Positions 17,400 through 23,762 of a stretch of DNA of 64,000 nucleotides are shown here, in pieces. The translations under genes were made by a program, and so were the position numbers. Under the pieces are notes generated by a model. The model worked only from the letters and a program-made list of their open reading frames with translations. It did not search any database and was not told the DNA's origin. Every line of letters starts with the position of its first letter. Within the stretch, counting starts at the first letter, position 1. This DNA is from Methylocystis iwaonis (GTDB lineage Bacteria; Pseudomonadota; Alphaproteobacteria; Rhizobiales; Beijerinckiaceae): positions 912,001 to 976,000 of the forward strand of contig NZ_AP027142.1 of NCBI RefSeq assembly GCF_027925385.1, read 5' to 3'.

Positions 17400-17633
17400 T
17401 TACGCTGAGGCAATATATTTTTCTGCAAGCGTGGCCAAGACGGCCGTGTATACGTCCGGCGCGGGAAACTCGATCGTATAGCCGACATTGGTCGGGTCAG
17501 CGTCGTGCACGCCAACAACCGTGCCAACAGAACCTTCAGGCAACGTGATATTTGTCGTCTCGTCCCTGATAAGCTGAGCTTCGACGGCGCATGTCGTCCG
17601 GACGAGTTCGAGTTCGTTGAATTTTGTCTTCAT
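17400..17633 (-). CDS. DUF4926-type protein, probable immunity protein
   Basis: 77-residue small protein with 'LPEGSVGTVVGVHDADPTNV' followed by 'GYTIEFPAPDVYTAVLATLA', the SH3-like pattern of DUF4926. Proteins of this family are usually encoded right after small C-terminal toxin domains. Here it starts 16 bases after the stop of a truncated reading frame ('LIAIKGLDGRTVTVKFIW') that could be the end of such a toxin. Cytoplasmic, no membrane segment. Domain assignment moderate, immunity role inferred from context. Confidence 0.65.
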   Translation of the reverse strand: MKTKFNELELVRTTCAVEAQLIRDETTNITLPEGSVGTVVGVHDADPTNVGYTIEFPAPDVYTAVLATLAEKYIASA

Positions 17634-17649
17634 GGCGGCTTCCCCGTTA

Positions 17650-17727
17650 TCAGCGTGACCATATGAACTTTACGGTCACGGTACGGCCATCGAGGCCTTT
17701 AATCGCAATCAATTGCTCGAAGCGATC
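17650..17727 (-). pseudogene. Truncated second-type toxin tail fused in frame to portal relic A
   Basis: About 24 codons ('SDRFEQLIAIKGLDGRTVTV' ending 'KFIWSR', TGA at 17650) that continue without a stop from the portal relic A frame. The 'GLDGRTVTVKFIW' ending resembles the C-terminal strands of DUF6883-type domains that are commonly paired with DUF4926, and a DUF4926 gene follows. The family assignment is tentative; the in-frame junction with portal sequence is directly readable. Confidence 0.5.
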
Positions 17728-17848
17728 GCTTCTCGCGGCGGAAGCTTTCGACTCGGCGAAATCCATGTCTTTTGGCGACAGCGACAACGCTTTCCAATCG
17801 AGCCCGCCTTCGAGCAGCGAGGGACGCCCCGCGTTTTCCGCGCCGGAG
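17728..17848 (-). pseudogene. Portal gene relic A (second copy, codons about 244-283)
   Basis: Reads 'SGAENAGRPSLLEGGLDWKA' and 'LSLSPKDMDFAESKASAAR', nearly identical to the intact portal protein and in an open frame. The DNA match to 18888-19004 is almost complete. It begins just after the stop of immunity gene A and ends exactly where the second-type toxin tail starts. Confidence 0.92.
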
Positions 17849-17858
17849 CTTCTAAGGC

Positions 17859-18167
17859 TTACGGAGGCGGGACGACGTCGTAGTTATTGTCACGGATGAG
17901 GACGTTGTCCTTTCCGAAGATGTCGTAAAAGATGACGGGAATTAGCCGGATCAGTTCCGAACGCTCCTTATTCCATTGAATCAGGAATGTGCTTTTCGGT
18001 TCGAAACCGAATTCGGCGTCGTCTTCGCGATTGTAGGACTCCGCTTCTCCGACTTTTGAAATCCAGAAGTAGCGGAGGATGTCTCCATATTTTTCCTGGG
18101 CCTGTGAGATTCGTTCCTTCGTCTGATCGGGCGATAGCGCACTGTTGAGAGCAAAGCAAATAGACAT
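17859..18167 (-). CDS. Putative immunity protein A for the adjacent toxin
   Basis: 102-residue cytoplasmic protein starting 'MSICFALNSALSPDQTKERI', 7 bases after the toxin stop codon with GAGG ahead of the ATG. Paralogous to 16658-16978 (shared 'YFWIS', 'QWNKERSELIRLIP', 'NVLIRD'). Acidic overall, which suits binding to a basic nuclease toxin. Order toxin then immunity with almost no gap is the rule in contact-dependent inhibition and other polymorphic toxin loci. No known immunity family recognised with certainty. Confidence 0.7.
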   Translation of the reverse strand: MSICFALNSALSPDQTKERISQAQEKYGDILRYFWISKVGEAESYNREDDAEFGFEPKSTFLIQWNKERSELIRLIPVIFYDIFGKDNVLIRDNNYDVVPPP

Positions 18168-18174
18168 TGTGGCC

Positions 18175-18603
18175 TCAAAAAAGGTAGTAACGCTTGCCAT
18201 ACCGGTCGATAAGCCAAAGGCGCCTCAGCCCCGGAATCGGAAAAGCTCGGAACTGCGCGATGATCTCCTCAATCGTCAGCGGCGAGTCCATAAGGTTAAT
18301 TACAACATTCTCAGACTGATCTGTAGTCACTTTGTATCTTGCGGAGCTCCACACATTCCGGGCCCGATCCGTTCGCGGTGCGAATGCGTCGAAGATTTCG
18401 CTATCGATCCGATAGTCAGGTTGCTTGACGCCTTGAGCGTTGGAGCGCTGATGGAGCTGCTCGACATTGTGCCCGTTGAGCGAAAGAATATCAGCTGATT
18501 CATTTCCTCTAATTTTACCGCGCCGCGTCTCGGCATCATCCTTCGCCAGCGTCCTTGCCGAAGAGCGCCTCCTTCGGCGCCGGGCCGTAGCCCACCGCCT
18601 CAC
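18175..18603 (-). CDS. CdiA-CT-like (CdiA_C tRNase-type) toxin domain overlapping the portal 3' end
   Basis: The frame from the GTG at 18603 encodes 142 residues; the first ~22 lie in the +1 frame of the portal gene and look like shadow sequence (Arg-rich). From about residue 24 the sequence matches the CdiA C-terminal nuclease pattern: 'ETRRGKIRGNESADILSLNG', 'PDYRIDSEIFDAFAP' (catalytic Asp candidates), 'RNVWSSARYKV' (Lys candidate), 'VVINLMD' and the end 'GLRRLWLIDRYGKRYYLF'. Known members of this family are restriction-nuclease-fold tRNases delivered by CDI systems. There is no convincing ribosome-binding site or ATG at the domain start, so it may be expressed as an extension of the portal through +1 frameshifting, by coupled initiation, or be a silent cassette. 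Confidence 0.75.
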   Translation of the reverse strand: MRRWATARRRRRRSSARTLAKDDAETRRGKIRGNESADILSLNGHNVEQLHQRSNAQGVKQPDYRIDSEIFDAFAPRTDRARNVWSSARYKVTTDQSENVVINLMDSPLTIEEIIAQFRAFPIPGLRRLWLIDRYGKRYYLF

Positions 18604-19738
18604 GCTGCTCGCCGAGCGTCAGGAAATTCGCCTTGCCGATGCGGTCCCATTCGGCGGCGCGCTCGCTCGCCAAAGCTTCCAGCCGATCGGCGTTGTAGTC
18701 GAAGCGGAACGGCCCATAGCCCGGCTGCAGCCACACTTGAAAACTCTTCTGCACGCGGGTCACAAGCGGCAGCACGGTCTGGCGCCAGAAGGCGCGATGC
18801 GCTTCGCTGTAGTTGGAAAAAGTGTTGTCGCCGGGCAGGCCGAGGATCAGCGGCGGCACGCCGAAGGCGAGCGCAATCTCGCGCGCGGCGGAAGCTTTCG
18901 ACTCGGAAAAATCCATGTCTTTTGGCGACAGCGACAACGCCTTCCAATCGAGCCCGCCCTCCAACAGTAGCGGCCTTCCGGCGTTTTCGGCGCCGGAGAA
19001 ATTTTCCTCCAGCTCCTCCTTCAGCCGGTTGAATTGGTCGTCCGTGAGATGCGCGCCTTCCGGCCCTGCATAAACGAGCGCGCCGGAAGGTCGCGCAGAA
19101 TTGTCGAGCAGCGCCTTGTTCCAAAAGCTCGCGGCGTTATGCGTGTCGAGCGCGACTTGCGCGGCGGCCAGCGGCGCGAAGCCGTAATAATCGTCGAGCG
19201 CGTTGAAGAAGCGTATATGCAGAATGGGCTCGATCCCTTCGCCCCGCATGTCGTAGCGGATCTCGTCGCCGAGCGCGCGATAGACGTAAGCCGAGGGCCA
19301 GCCGTTGCGTCCCGGTTCGACGCTCATGCGATCGGGCCGCAGCGCGTAGAGTTCGCGCAATTGCCCGTCGATCTGCACGGATTCGATATAGGCGTTGCCG
19401 TAGAGCAGCAGATTGGCGCAGATCGCCTCGATGAAGGAGACGCTGGTGTCGAGCGGATTGGGCCGTTCGATCAAAGCAAGCAGCGGATGGTCGATCAGCT
19501 CCTCGCGGCCCTGATACATGAGCCAGGGGACCGAAGCAGCGGCTTCCGCGACCATGCGCACGCAACGGTGGCAAACGGCGTTGCGCTCATAGCCTTCGCG
19601 CGTCATGGCGGCGCTGTTGCGCGAGGTCCATTGCGGCAGGCCGATGGAATGCATGGCGAGCAGCTTCGCCGCGCGCGAGTATTTGGCTTCGCGCACGGGC
19701 GCCGCCGCGCCGAAAAGGCGCGAGAAGAATGAATGCAT
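18536..19738 (-). CDS. Portal protein, HK97 family, GTA gp3-type
   Basis: 400-residue portal subunit, the DNA gate of the capsid. Family segments include 'YERNAVCHRCVRMVAEAAAS', 'NPLDTSVSFIEAICANLLLY', 'GNAYIESV', 'PILHIRFFNALDDYYGFAPL' and 'GDNTFSNYSEAHRAFWRQTV'. The protein ends 'EAVGYGPAPKEALFGKDAGE', close to the usual end of GTA portals. Start ATG at 19738. The 3' end overlaps the toxin frame by 68 bases, and parts of a second copy of this gene (codons about 244-283 and 292-348) are found downstream at 17728-17848 and 16466-16637. Confidence 0.95.
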   Translation of the reverse strand: MHSFFSRLFGAAAPVREAKYSRAAKLLAMHSIGLPQWTSRNSAAMTREGYERNAVCHRCVRMVAEAAASVPWLMYQGREELIDHPLLALIERPNPLDTSVSFIEAICANLLLYGNAYIESVQIDGQLRELYALRPDRMSVEPGRNGWPSAYVYRALGDEIRYDMRGEGIEPILHIRFFNALDDYYGFAPLAAAQVALDTHNAASFWNKALLDNSARPSGALVYAGPEGAHLTDDQFNRLKEELEENFSGAENAGRPLLLEGGLDWKALSLSPKDMDFSESKASAAREIALAFGVPPLILGLPGDNTFSNYSEAHRAFWRQTVLPLVTRVQKSFQVWLQPGYGPFRFDYNADRLEALASERAAEWDRIGKANFLTLGEQREAVGYGPAPKEALFGKDAGEG

Positions 19739-19764
19739 GAGAAGTCTCTTGAAATGACCGGATT

Positions 19765-19882
19765 TCCCTTCTCCCGCTTGCGGGAGAAGGTGTCGCGCGG
19801 AACGCGTGACGGATGAGGGCGGCCCTCACCCGACCCTCGCTCACGCGAGGGCCACCCTCTCCCGCAGGCGGGAGAGGGGAAA
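19765..19882. repeat. Tandem palindromic repeats between terminase and portal
   Basis: Three hairpins in a row: CTTCTCCCGC-TTGCGGGAGAAGG, a CCCTCGC-TCACGCGAGGG type stem, and CCTCTCCCGC-AGGCGGGAGAGG. The same family occurs at 39669-39724 with 41015-41035 and at 41082-41140. It fills the 154-base gap between the terminase and portal genes. Confidence 0.85.
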
Positions 19883-19892
19883 AGCTGGCTAA

Positions 19893-21278
19893 TTACACCC
19901 GCCGCATGCGCGGCTCCGGGGCTTTTGGCACCAGCGCCAGCGTCGTCGCCGCCCATACGAGCGCGTCGAGCCGATCCGGCGAACGCCCCGACGACAATCC
20001 GTCGAGCCCGAAATCGCACATTTCGTCTTCGAGCGCCGGAAAGGCGCCGACATGCTTCACGCGGCCCTGCTCATAGAGCTGCGCCACCGGCGCGGCGCGC
20101 AAATATTTGCCCCTTGTCGCGCGCGCCATCGTGACAGGCGCGCTCGCGTCGGCTTCGTTCAACACGGCGCGCACCATTTCGCCGCCCTGGTTGACTTCGG
20201 CGATCAGCGCATCGGCGGAAAGCTTGTGATAGAGCGCGATCGCCGCGCGCGCCCATTGCGCCGGCCGCGCTGTTTCCAGCGTGGCGTCTTCGAGCACATA
20301 AACAAGCCCCGCAGCGTCGGCCCCGGCCGCGACGATGCCGCAATTGTCGGCGCGCTTGCCGGAGGTCGCCGGCGGATCGACGGCGACGACGATGCGCGCC
20401 AGAGGCGGCGCCTCCGTCACGCGCGCCGCGTCCATCATGTCGCGCGTCCACAGCGCATCCTTGCGCTCTTCGACGATCTCGCCGTCGAGTTCCTGGCGTC
20501 CGAGCCTTGTGCCGGCATATTGCGCGATCACGCTCTCCAGAAAGGAGGGCGCTAGATTGGCGGCGTTCTCGCGCGTCAGCGCGCGGGTGAGCGCCGTCGC
20601 GGGATGGGCGATCAGCTCTTTCAGCAAGGGCGTGGGTCGCGGCGTCGTAGTCACGAGCTGGCGCGGCCAATCGCCGAGACGCAGGCCAAATTGCAGCATG
20701 TCCCAAGTCTCCCTGGCGTAGCGCCATTTGGCGAGCTCGTCGCACCAGGCGGCGTGAAATTGCGGGCCGCGCAGGCTTTCCGGGTCTTCCGCCGAAAAGG
20801 CCTGCGCGACGGCGCCGCTGTCCCATAGCAAACGTCGTCGCGAGCTTTCCCAGCGTGGCCGCTCGCGTCTGTCATGCACGGAGAGAAGGCCGGAGACGCC
20901 TTCGACCATCACGTCGCGCACATCCGCCGCCGTCTCGCCGACAAGCGCGATGCGGCCAGCGGGATGCAGGCAGAATTGCGGGCGCCCGAGCGCAAGGCCC
21001 TTCACCCATTCGGCGCCGGCGCGCGTCTTGCCCGCGCCGCGTCCGCCGAGAATGAGCCATTGACGCCAGGGCAGGCCGTTCGATGTGGCGTCCGGCGGCC
21101 ATTGATCCTTGCGCGCGACGAATTCCCAGTCCGCGAGCAATCGTTCCAGCTCGCGCGGCGCAAAACCGTCGAGCAGCTCATCCAGGCGGCCCGCCGCCGC
21201 GCAAGCGCTCGAGCCGTCGAGCAAGCTCCGCGCGGAGCTCGGCCAATTCGCGGGGCGGCGCGTCGCTGGCGTCGTCAT
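19893..21278 (-). CDS. Large terminase subunit (DNA packaging ATPase), GTA gp2-type
   Basis: 461-residue packaging motor. N-terminal ATPase with Walker A 'LILGGRGAGKTRAGAEW' (about residues 75-91) and 'HAAWCDELAKW' containing the Walker B acidic pair; C-terminal RNase H-like nuclease with 'RIVVAVDPPATSGKRADNCG' (first catalytic Asp) and 'SPDRLDALVWA' (last Asp). The frame overlaps the small-terminase gene by 101 bases; a TTG at 21224 with CGGAG before it is an alternative start. Followed by the portal gene. Confidence 0.93.
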   Translation of the reverse strand: MTTPATRRPANWPSSARSLLDGSSACAAAGRLDELLDGFAPRELERLLADWEFVARKDQWPPDATSNGLPWRQWLILGGRGAGKTRAGAEWVKGLALGRPQFCLHPAGRIALVGETAADVRDVMVEGVSGLLSVHDRRERPRWESSRRRLLWDSGAVAQAFSAEDPESLRGPQFHAAWCDELAKWRYARETWDMLQFGLRLGDWPRQLVTTTPRPTPLLKELIAHPATALTRALTRENAANLAPSFLESVIAQYAGTRLGRQELDGEIVEERKDALWTRDMMDAARVTEAPPLARIVVAVDPPATSGKRADNCGIVAAGADAAGLVYVLEDATLETARPAQWARAAIALYHKLSADALIAEVNQGGEMVRAVLNEADASAPVTMARATRGKYLRAAPVAQLYEQGRVKHVGAFPALEDEMCDFGLDGLSSGRSPDRLDALVWAATTLALVPKAPEPRMRRV

Positions 21279-21690
21279 CGGGGGCCGTCGCGTCCTTTCT
21301 GGTTTCGTCGGCCTCGCGCCGCATGCGCTTCAATTCGGCGAGCGTCTTGACGAGCGTTGCGAGGGTTCGTGCGCTGGCTTCGATTGTCTTGGGCGCATGT
21401 TTGTCGAGCGCCGTCTCGGCGCGCGCGAATTCGCGCTCGACCGCATCTTCGAGCCGCGCGATGAGCCGGGCCGGGTCGGCGGGTTTTGTCTGCGGCGGCG
21501 GCGTTTCGGCGTCCGCCTTGCGCTTGCAGGCCGAGGCGCGTTTGGGCCAGTCGTTCCTTTCGCGAAAGCTGCGAAATTGTCCGTCGGTCATGCCGAGGAG
21601 CTTCGTGATCTCCGTGAGCGGCGCGCCGGCGTCATAGAGAAGTTTCGCCTGCGCGACTTTCGCGCGCGGCGGGGAGGGGCTTGTCGCCAT
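21178..21690 (-). CDS. Small terminase-like protein, GTA gp1-type
   Basis: 170-residue protein with an N-terminal helix-turn-helix ('KVAQAKLLYDAGAPLTEITK', 'LLGMTDGQFRSFRERNDWP'), a Lys/Pro-rich linker and a long C-terminal coiled-coil region ('ALDKHAPKTIEASARTLATL'). This is the arrangement of GTA gp1, which recruits DNA to the terminase. First gene of the minus-strand cluster; a promoter for the whole cluster would be expected upstream of 21690. Confidence 0.85.
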   Translation of the reverse strand: MATSPSPPRAKVAQAKLLYDAGAPLTEITKLLGMTDGQFRSFRERNDWPKRASACKRKADAETPPPQTKPADPARLIARLEDAVEREFARAETALDKHAPKTIEASARTLATLVKTLAELKRMRREADETRKDATAPDDDASDAPPRELAELRAELARRLERLRGGGPPG

Positions 21691-21714
21691 GCGTTCTCGT
21701 TGTGGCGTTGCAAT

Positions 21715-21812
21715 GCGCGCCTGAAGGCGCGCGGTCCGGACCGCGGGCCTTCAGGCCCGCTCAAGGCGCCGAAAACGACGAAGCCATCCGGAGCCGGGCT
21801 CTGGATGGCTTC
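21715..21812. repeat. Palindromic repeats upstream of the GTA cluster
   Basis: A GCGCGCCTGAAGGCGCGC hairpin, a GCGGTCCGGACCGC core and a GCGGGCCTTCAGGCCCGC hairpin, then the long inverted repeat GAAGCCATCC (21780-21789) with GGATGGCTTC (21803-21812). Related 'CCTTCAGG' hairpins recur at 56089-56166 and 59365-59596. Confidence 0.85.
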
Positions 21813-21899
21813 GCTTGATGGGCGGATAGTCCCCGCGGCGCTTCGGCGGCCTCGCCGCTCGAGCGCAATTGTGGAGCATGGGCTTTATCTACCCGACTA

Positions 21900-22258
21900 G
21901 CGTCCCGCTGTCAAGAATAAAATCCTTGCGAAGTCGGGGTGTCACAGGAGGCGAAAGCCGTTGAAATCGCAATAGTCCATCAAAAATAGGGCTGTATTTC
22001 TGATTTGCATGAAGAGTAGATGTTAGGAAAAAATCCCTTTTGCAGATCGCGGGCTGTGCCCTGCGTTCGGGCCGATAAAGGTTATCTCTCGAAGGGCATT
22101 GTGGTCCTCAAGAGTGAGCCGGGGGAAGGTATAAAATTGCCAAGTACCTCTGGGGGTGAGATTGTTGCGCTTGGACGGACGGCCAAGGTGGACGTATGCG
22201 ATGTGTTTTGCGAATGGAAAATATTATTAATTATCTGTTGAGCTGGCGCGCATCGCCT
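21900..22258. other. AT-rich stretch without a supportable gene
   Basis: The base composition falls clearly below that of the surroundings. A 73-codon frame (22020-22241, plus) exists but has no ribosome-binding site, no family pattern and a run of cysteines unlike its neighbours, so I do not call it. Confidence 0.6.
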
Positions 22259-22861
22259 TTAAGGAAGGTCATTTCGTTTATCGCTAATATCGCCGCTCCT
22301 GATAAAATATATTCTTTGGGCAATTTCATTGCATGTTACCATGAAGCGAGTTCTTGGGTGGGTTTTGTCTGAGGCCTCAGCAAGGCGGGCTTCTGTGACC
22401 TTGTTTAAGTAGTCGAATGGGATGAATACACTTGGCATATCAGGGTATGAAAGCTCGTTGCAGCAGCGCTTAACAACGTCTGTTGTGAACTGGATTGGCC
22501 TTCGAGAGTGAGCAAACTGATTTCTCAAAAGTCGGATTATGTTGAGGTCGTGTCGAGTGACTCTTCCGACCAACTTTAGGGCGTACGACATCTCGATTTT
22601 TGAGCTGAAATCGCCGAGTACCCCAGATGGCTTGAAGAGTTCCTCTACTTCATCTTCTCTCATATGGTTACGCAAAAGCTTGCCTAGCGAGCGTTCCACC
22701 AGCGACCCCATCACAACCGCCATAGCGCGGTCCGGTCCTTCGTATAGCTCTGCCTCAAGCGACTGTAGGTCATCTTGTGTTGGATCACCTGATCCATATT
22801 TTCTTAAATCACTAAGATACTTTGGGTCGCTCATATCCAGTCCTGTGAATTCTGCGGCCAA
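22259..22861 (-). CDS. MltR-family / HEPN-like protein
   Basis: 200-residue helical protein. The core 'SLVERSLGKLLRNHMREDE' plus 'SGVLGDFSSKIEMSYALKLV' and 'HDLNIIRLLRNQFAHSRRPI' matches MltR (mannitol operon repressor-like), a family with a HEPN-type four-helix fold; 'RNQFAHS' is in the position of the HEPN Rx4-6H motif. In most bacteria the family is of unclear function and often found alone in genomic islands. The gene is AT-rich compared with its neighbours and has no operon partner. Start could also be the ATG nine codons later ('MSDPKYLSDL'). Confidence 0.7.
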   Translation of the reverse strand: MAAEFTGLDMSDPKYLSDLRKYGSGDPTQDDLQSLEAELYEGPDRAMAVVMGSLVERSLGKLLRNHMREDEVEELFKPSGVLGDFSSKIEMSYALKLVGRVTRHDLNIIRLLRNQFAHSRRPIQFTTDVVKRCCNELSYPDMPSVFIPFDYLNKVTEARLAEASDKTHPRTRFMVTCNEIAQRIYFIRSGDISDKRNDLP

Positions 22862-22984
22862 AAAGGCGATCCGATTGGCTCTTATGGCGATAAGGAAGCG
22901 TAACAGCGTATGGATGGTGCGCGTCGTGGCGCGCAGATCGTTAGTCCCGCTCCAGCTAAGAGCGTGACTCCGAAAAAAGAAAAA

Positions 22985-23006
22985 GGGAAGCCCGTTAAAG
23001 CTTCCC
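22985..23006. terminator. Probable bidirectional terminator
   Basis: Hairpin GGGAAGC (22985-22991) with GCTTCCC (23000-23006), preceded by an A-rich run and followed by TTTC, between the minus-strand YcgN-like gene and the MltR-like gene. Confidence 0.75.
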
Positions 23007-23131
23007 TTTCTTCACCTTCTTCCTCCTATGAAGGAAGCGAGCGGCCTTACCCCCCCCCAACGGGATGGTTATAGGTGAGGCGCTTGACTTTGGTGCCCTT
23101 CATCGCGAGCGCGGCGCGCTCAATAGTCACC

Positions 23132-23623
23132 TCAATACCGCGCCTTCTTCGGCCAGCGCTTCGGCCACAGCCGGATGTAGTCCGGCGTATCCTCCTCGTC
23201 GATGTCAGCCTCGCTGACCTCAACCTTTCCGCGCACCGAGACCCCTACGCGATGCACGCTCTCGGGGTCGCCCGAGATCAGCGGGTGCCAGGGTGGCAGG
23301 GGCTTGCCTGCGTCGCGCAGCACATAGGCGCAGGTGGGCGGCAGCCAGTCGATTTCCTGCAGCTTCTTCAAGGTCAGCCGCACGCAGTCGGGCACATGGT
23401 CGCGGCGGTTCTTATAGTCGCCGCACTGGCAGGACTCGTGGTCCAGCATCTTGCAGGAGACGCTCGTATGGTAGATCGCGCCGGTATCCTCATCCTCGAG
23501 CTTTACCAGGCAGCAGCGCCCGCAACCGTCGCAGAGCTTCTCCCATTGTGCGCGCGTAAGCTCGGATAGCGGCTTTTCCCAAAATGGGGTCGCCGCGCCT
23601 TTTTCGCCTTTTTCCCCTGACAT
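23132..23623 (-). CDS. YcgN-family cysteine cluster protein (UPF0260)
   Basis: 163-residue protein with a ferredoxin-like cysteine cluster: 'LCDGCGRCCLVK', 'SVSCKMLD', 'CQCGDYKNR' and 'PDCVRLT', followed by 'LPPTCAYVLRDAGKPLPPWH'. This is the YcgN/YkgJ zinc- or iron-binding pattern; biochemical role unknown. Start ATG at 23623; divergent from the PBP1a gene. Confidence 0.9.
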   Translation of the reverse strand: MSGEKGEKGAATPFWEKPLSELTRAQWEKLCDGCGRCCLVKLEDEDTGAIYHTSVSCKMLDHESCQCGDYKNRRDHVPDCVRLTLKKLQEIDWLPPTCAYVLRDAGKPLPPWHPLISGDPESVHRVGVSVRGKVEVSEADIDEEDTPDYIRLWPKRWPKKARY

Positions 23624-23762
23624 TCTTCCCTGTCCGGCTGTTCCGCCATCTGGCGGAAACCATAATCGGAATGGGGGGCGGCGGCGTCGTCGTCAAGATG
23701 GTTTAAAAGATGCTAACGTCGCGCGCCGCGATTTTAATTGTCCCGCCGGGAGCCTGCGAGCC

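Noticed and set aside
18327..18539. 70-codon minus-strand frame starting at ATGATG next to the portal stop
   Set aside because: It has ATGs near the portal end but is out of frame with the toxin domain, Ser-rich and without similarity.
19765..19882. Possible CRISPR because of repeated hairpins
   Set aside because: The units differ in length and sequence, are only three, have no spacers of constant size, and belong to a dispersed palindrome family.
21780..21812. Possible phage attachment site at the GTA border
   Set aside because: It is an inverted, not a direct, repeat; no second copy at the other end (about 2430) and no integrase or tRNA gene nearby.
22020..22241. 73-codon plus-strand frame in the AT-rich gap
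   Set aside because: No ribosome-binding site, no recognisable pattern and no neighbour on the same strand.
23044..23132. Short minus-strand peptide frame 'MKGTKVKRLTYNHPVGGG' after the YcgN-like gene
   Set aside because: It has a start codon and reads to a stop but is only 18 codons, ends in a poly-G run and matches nothing I know.
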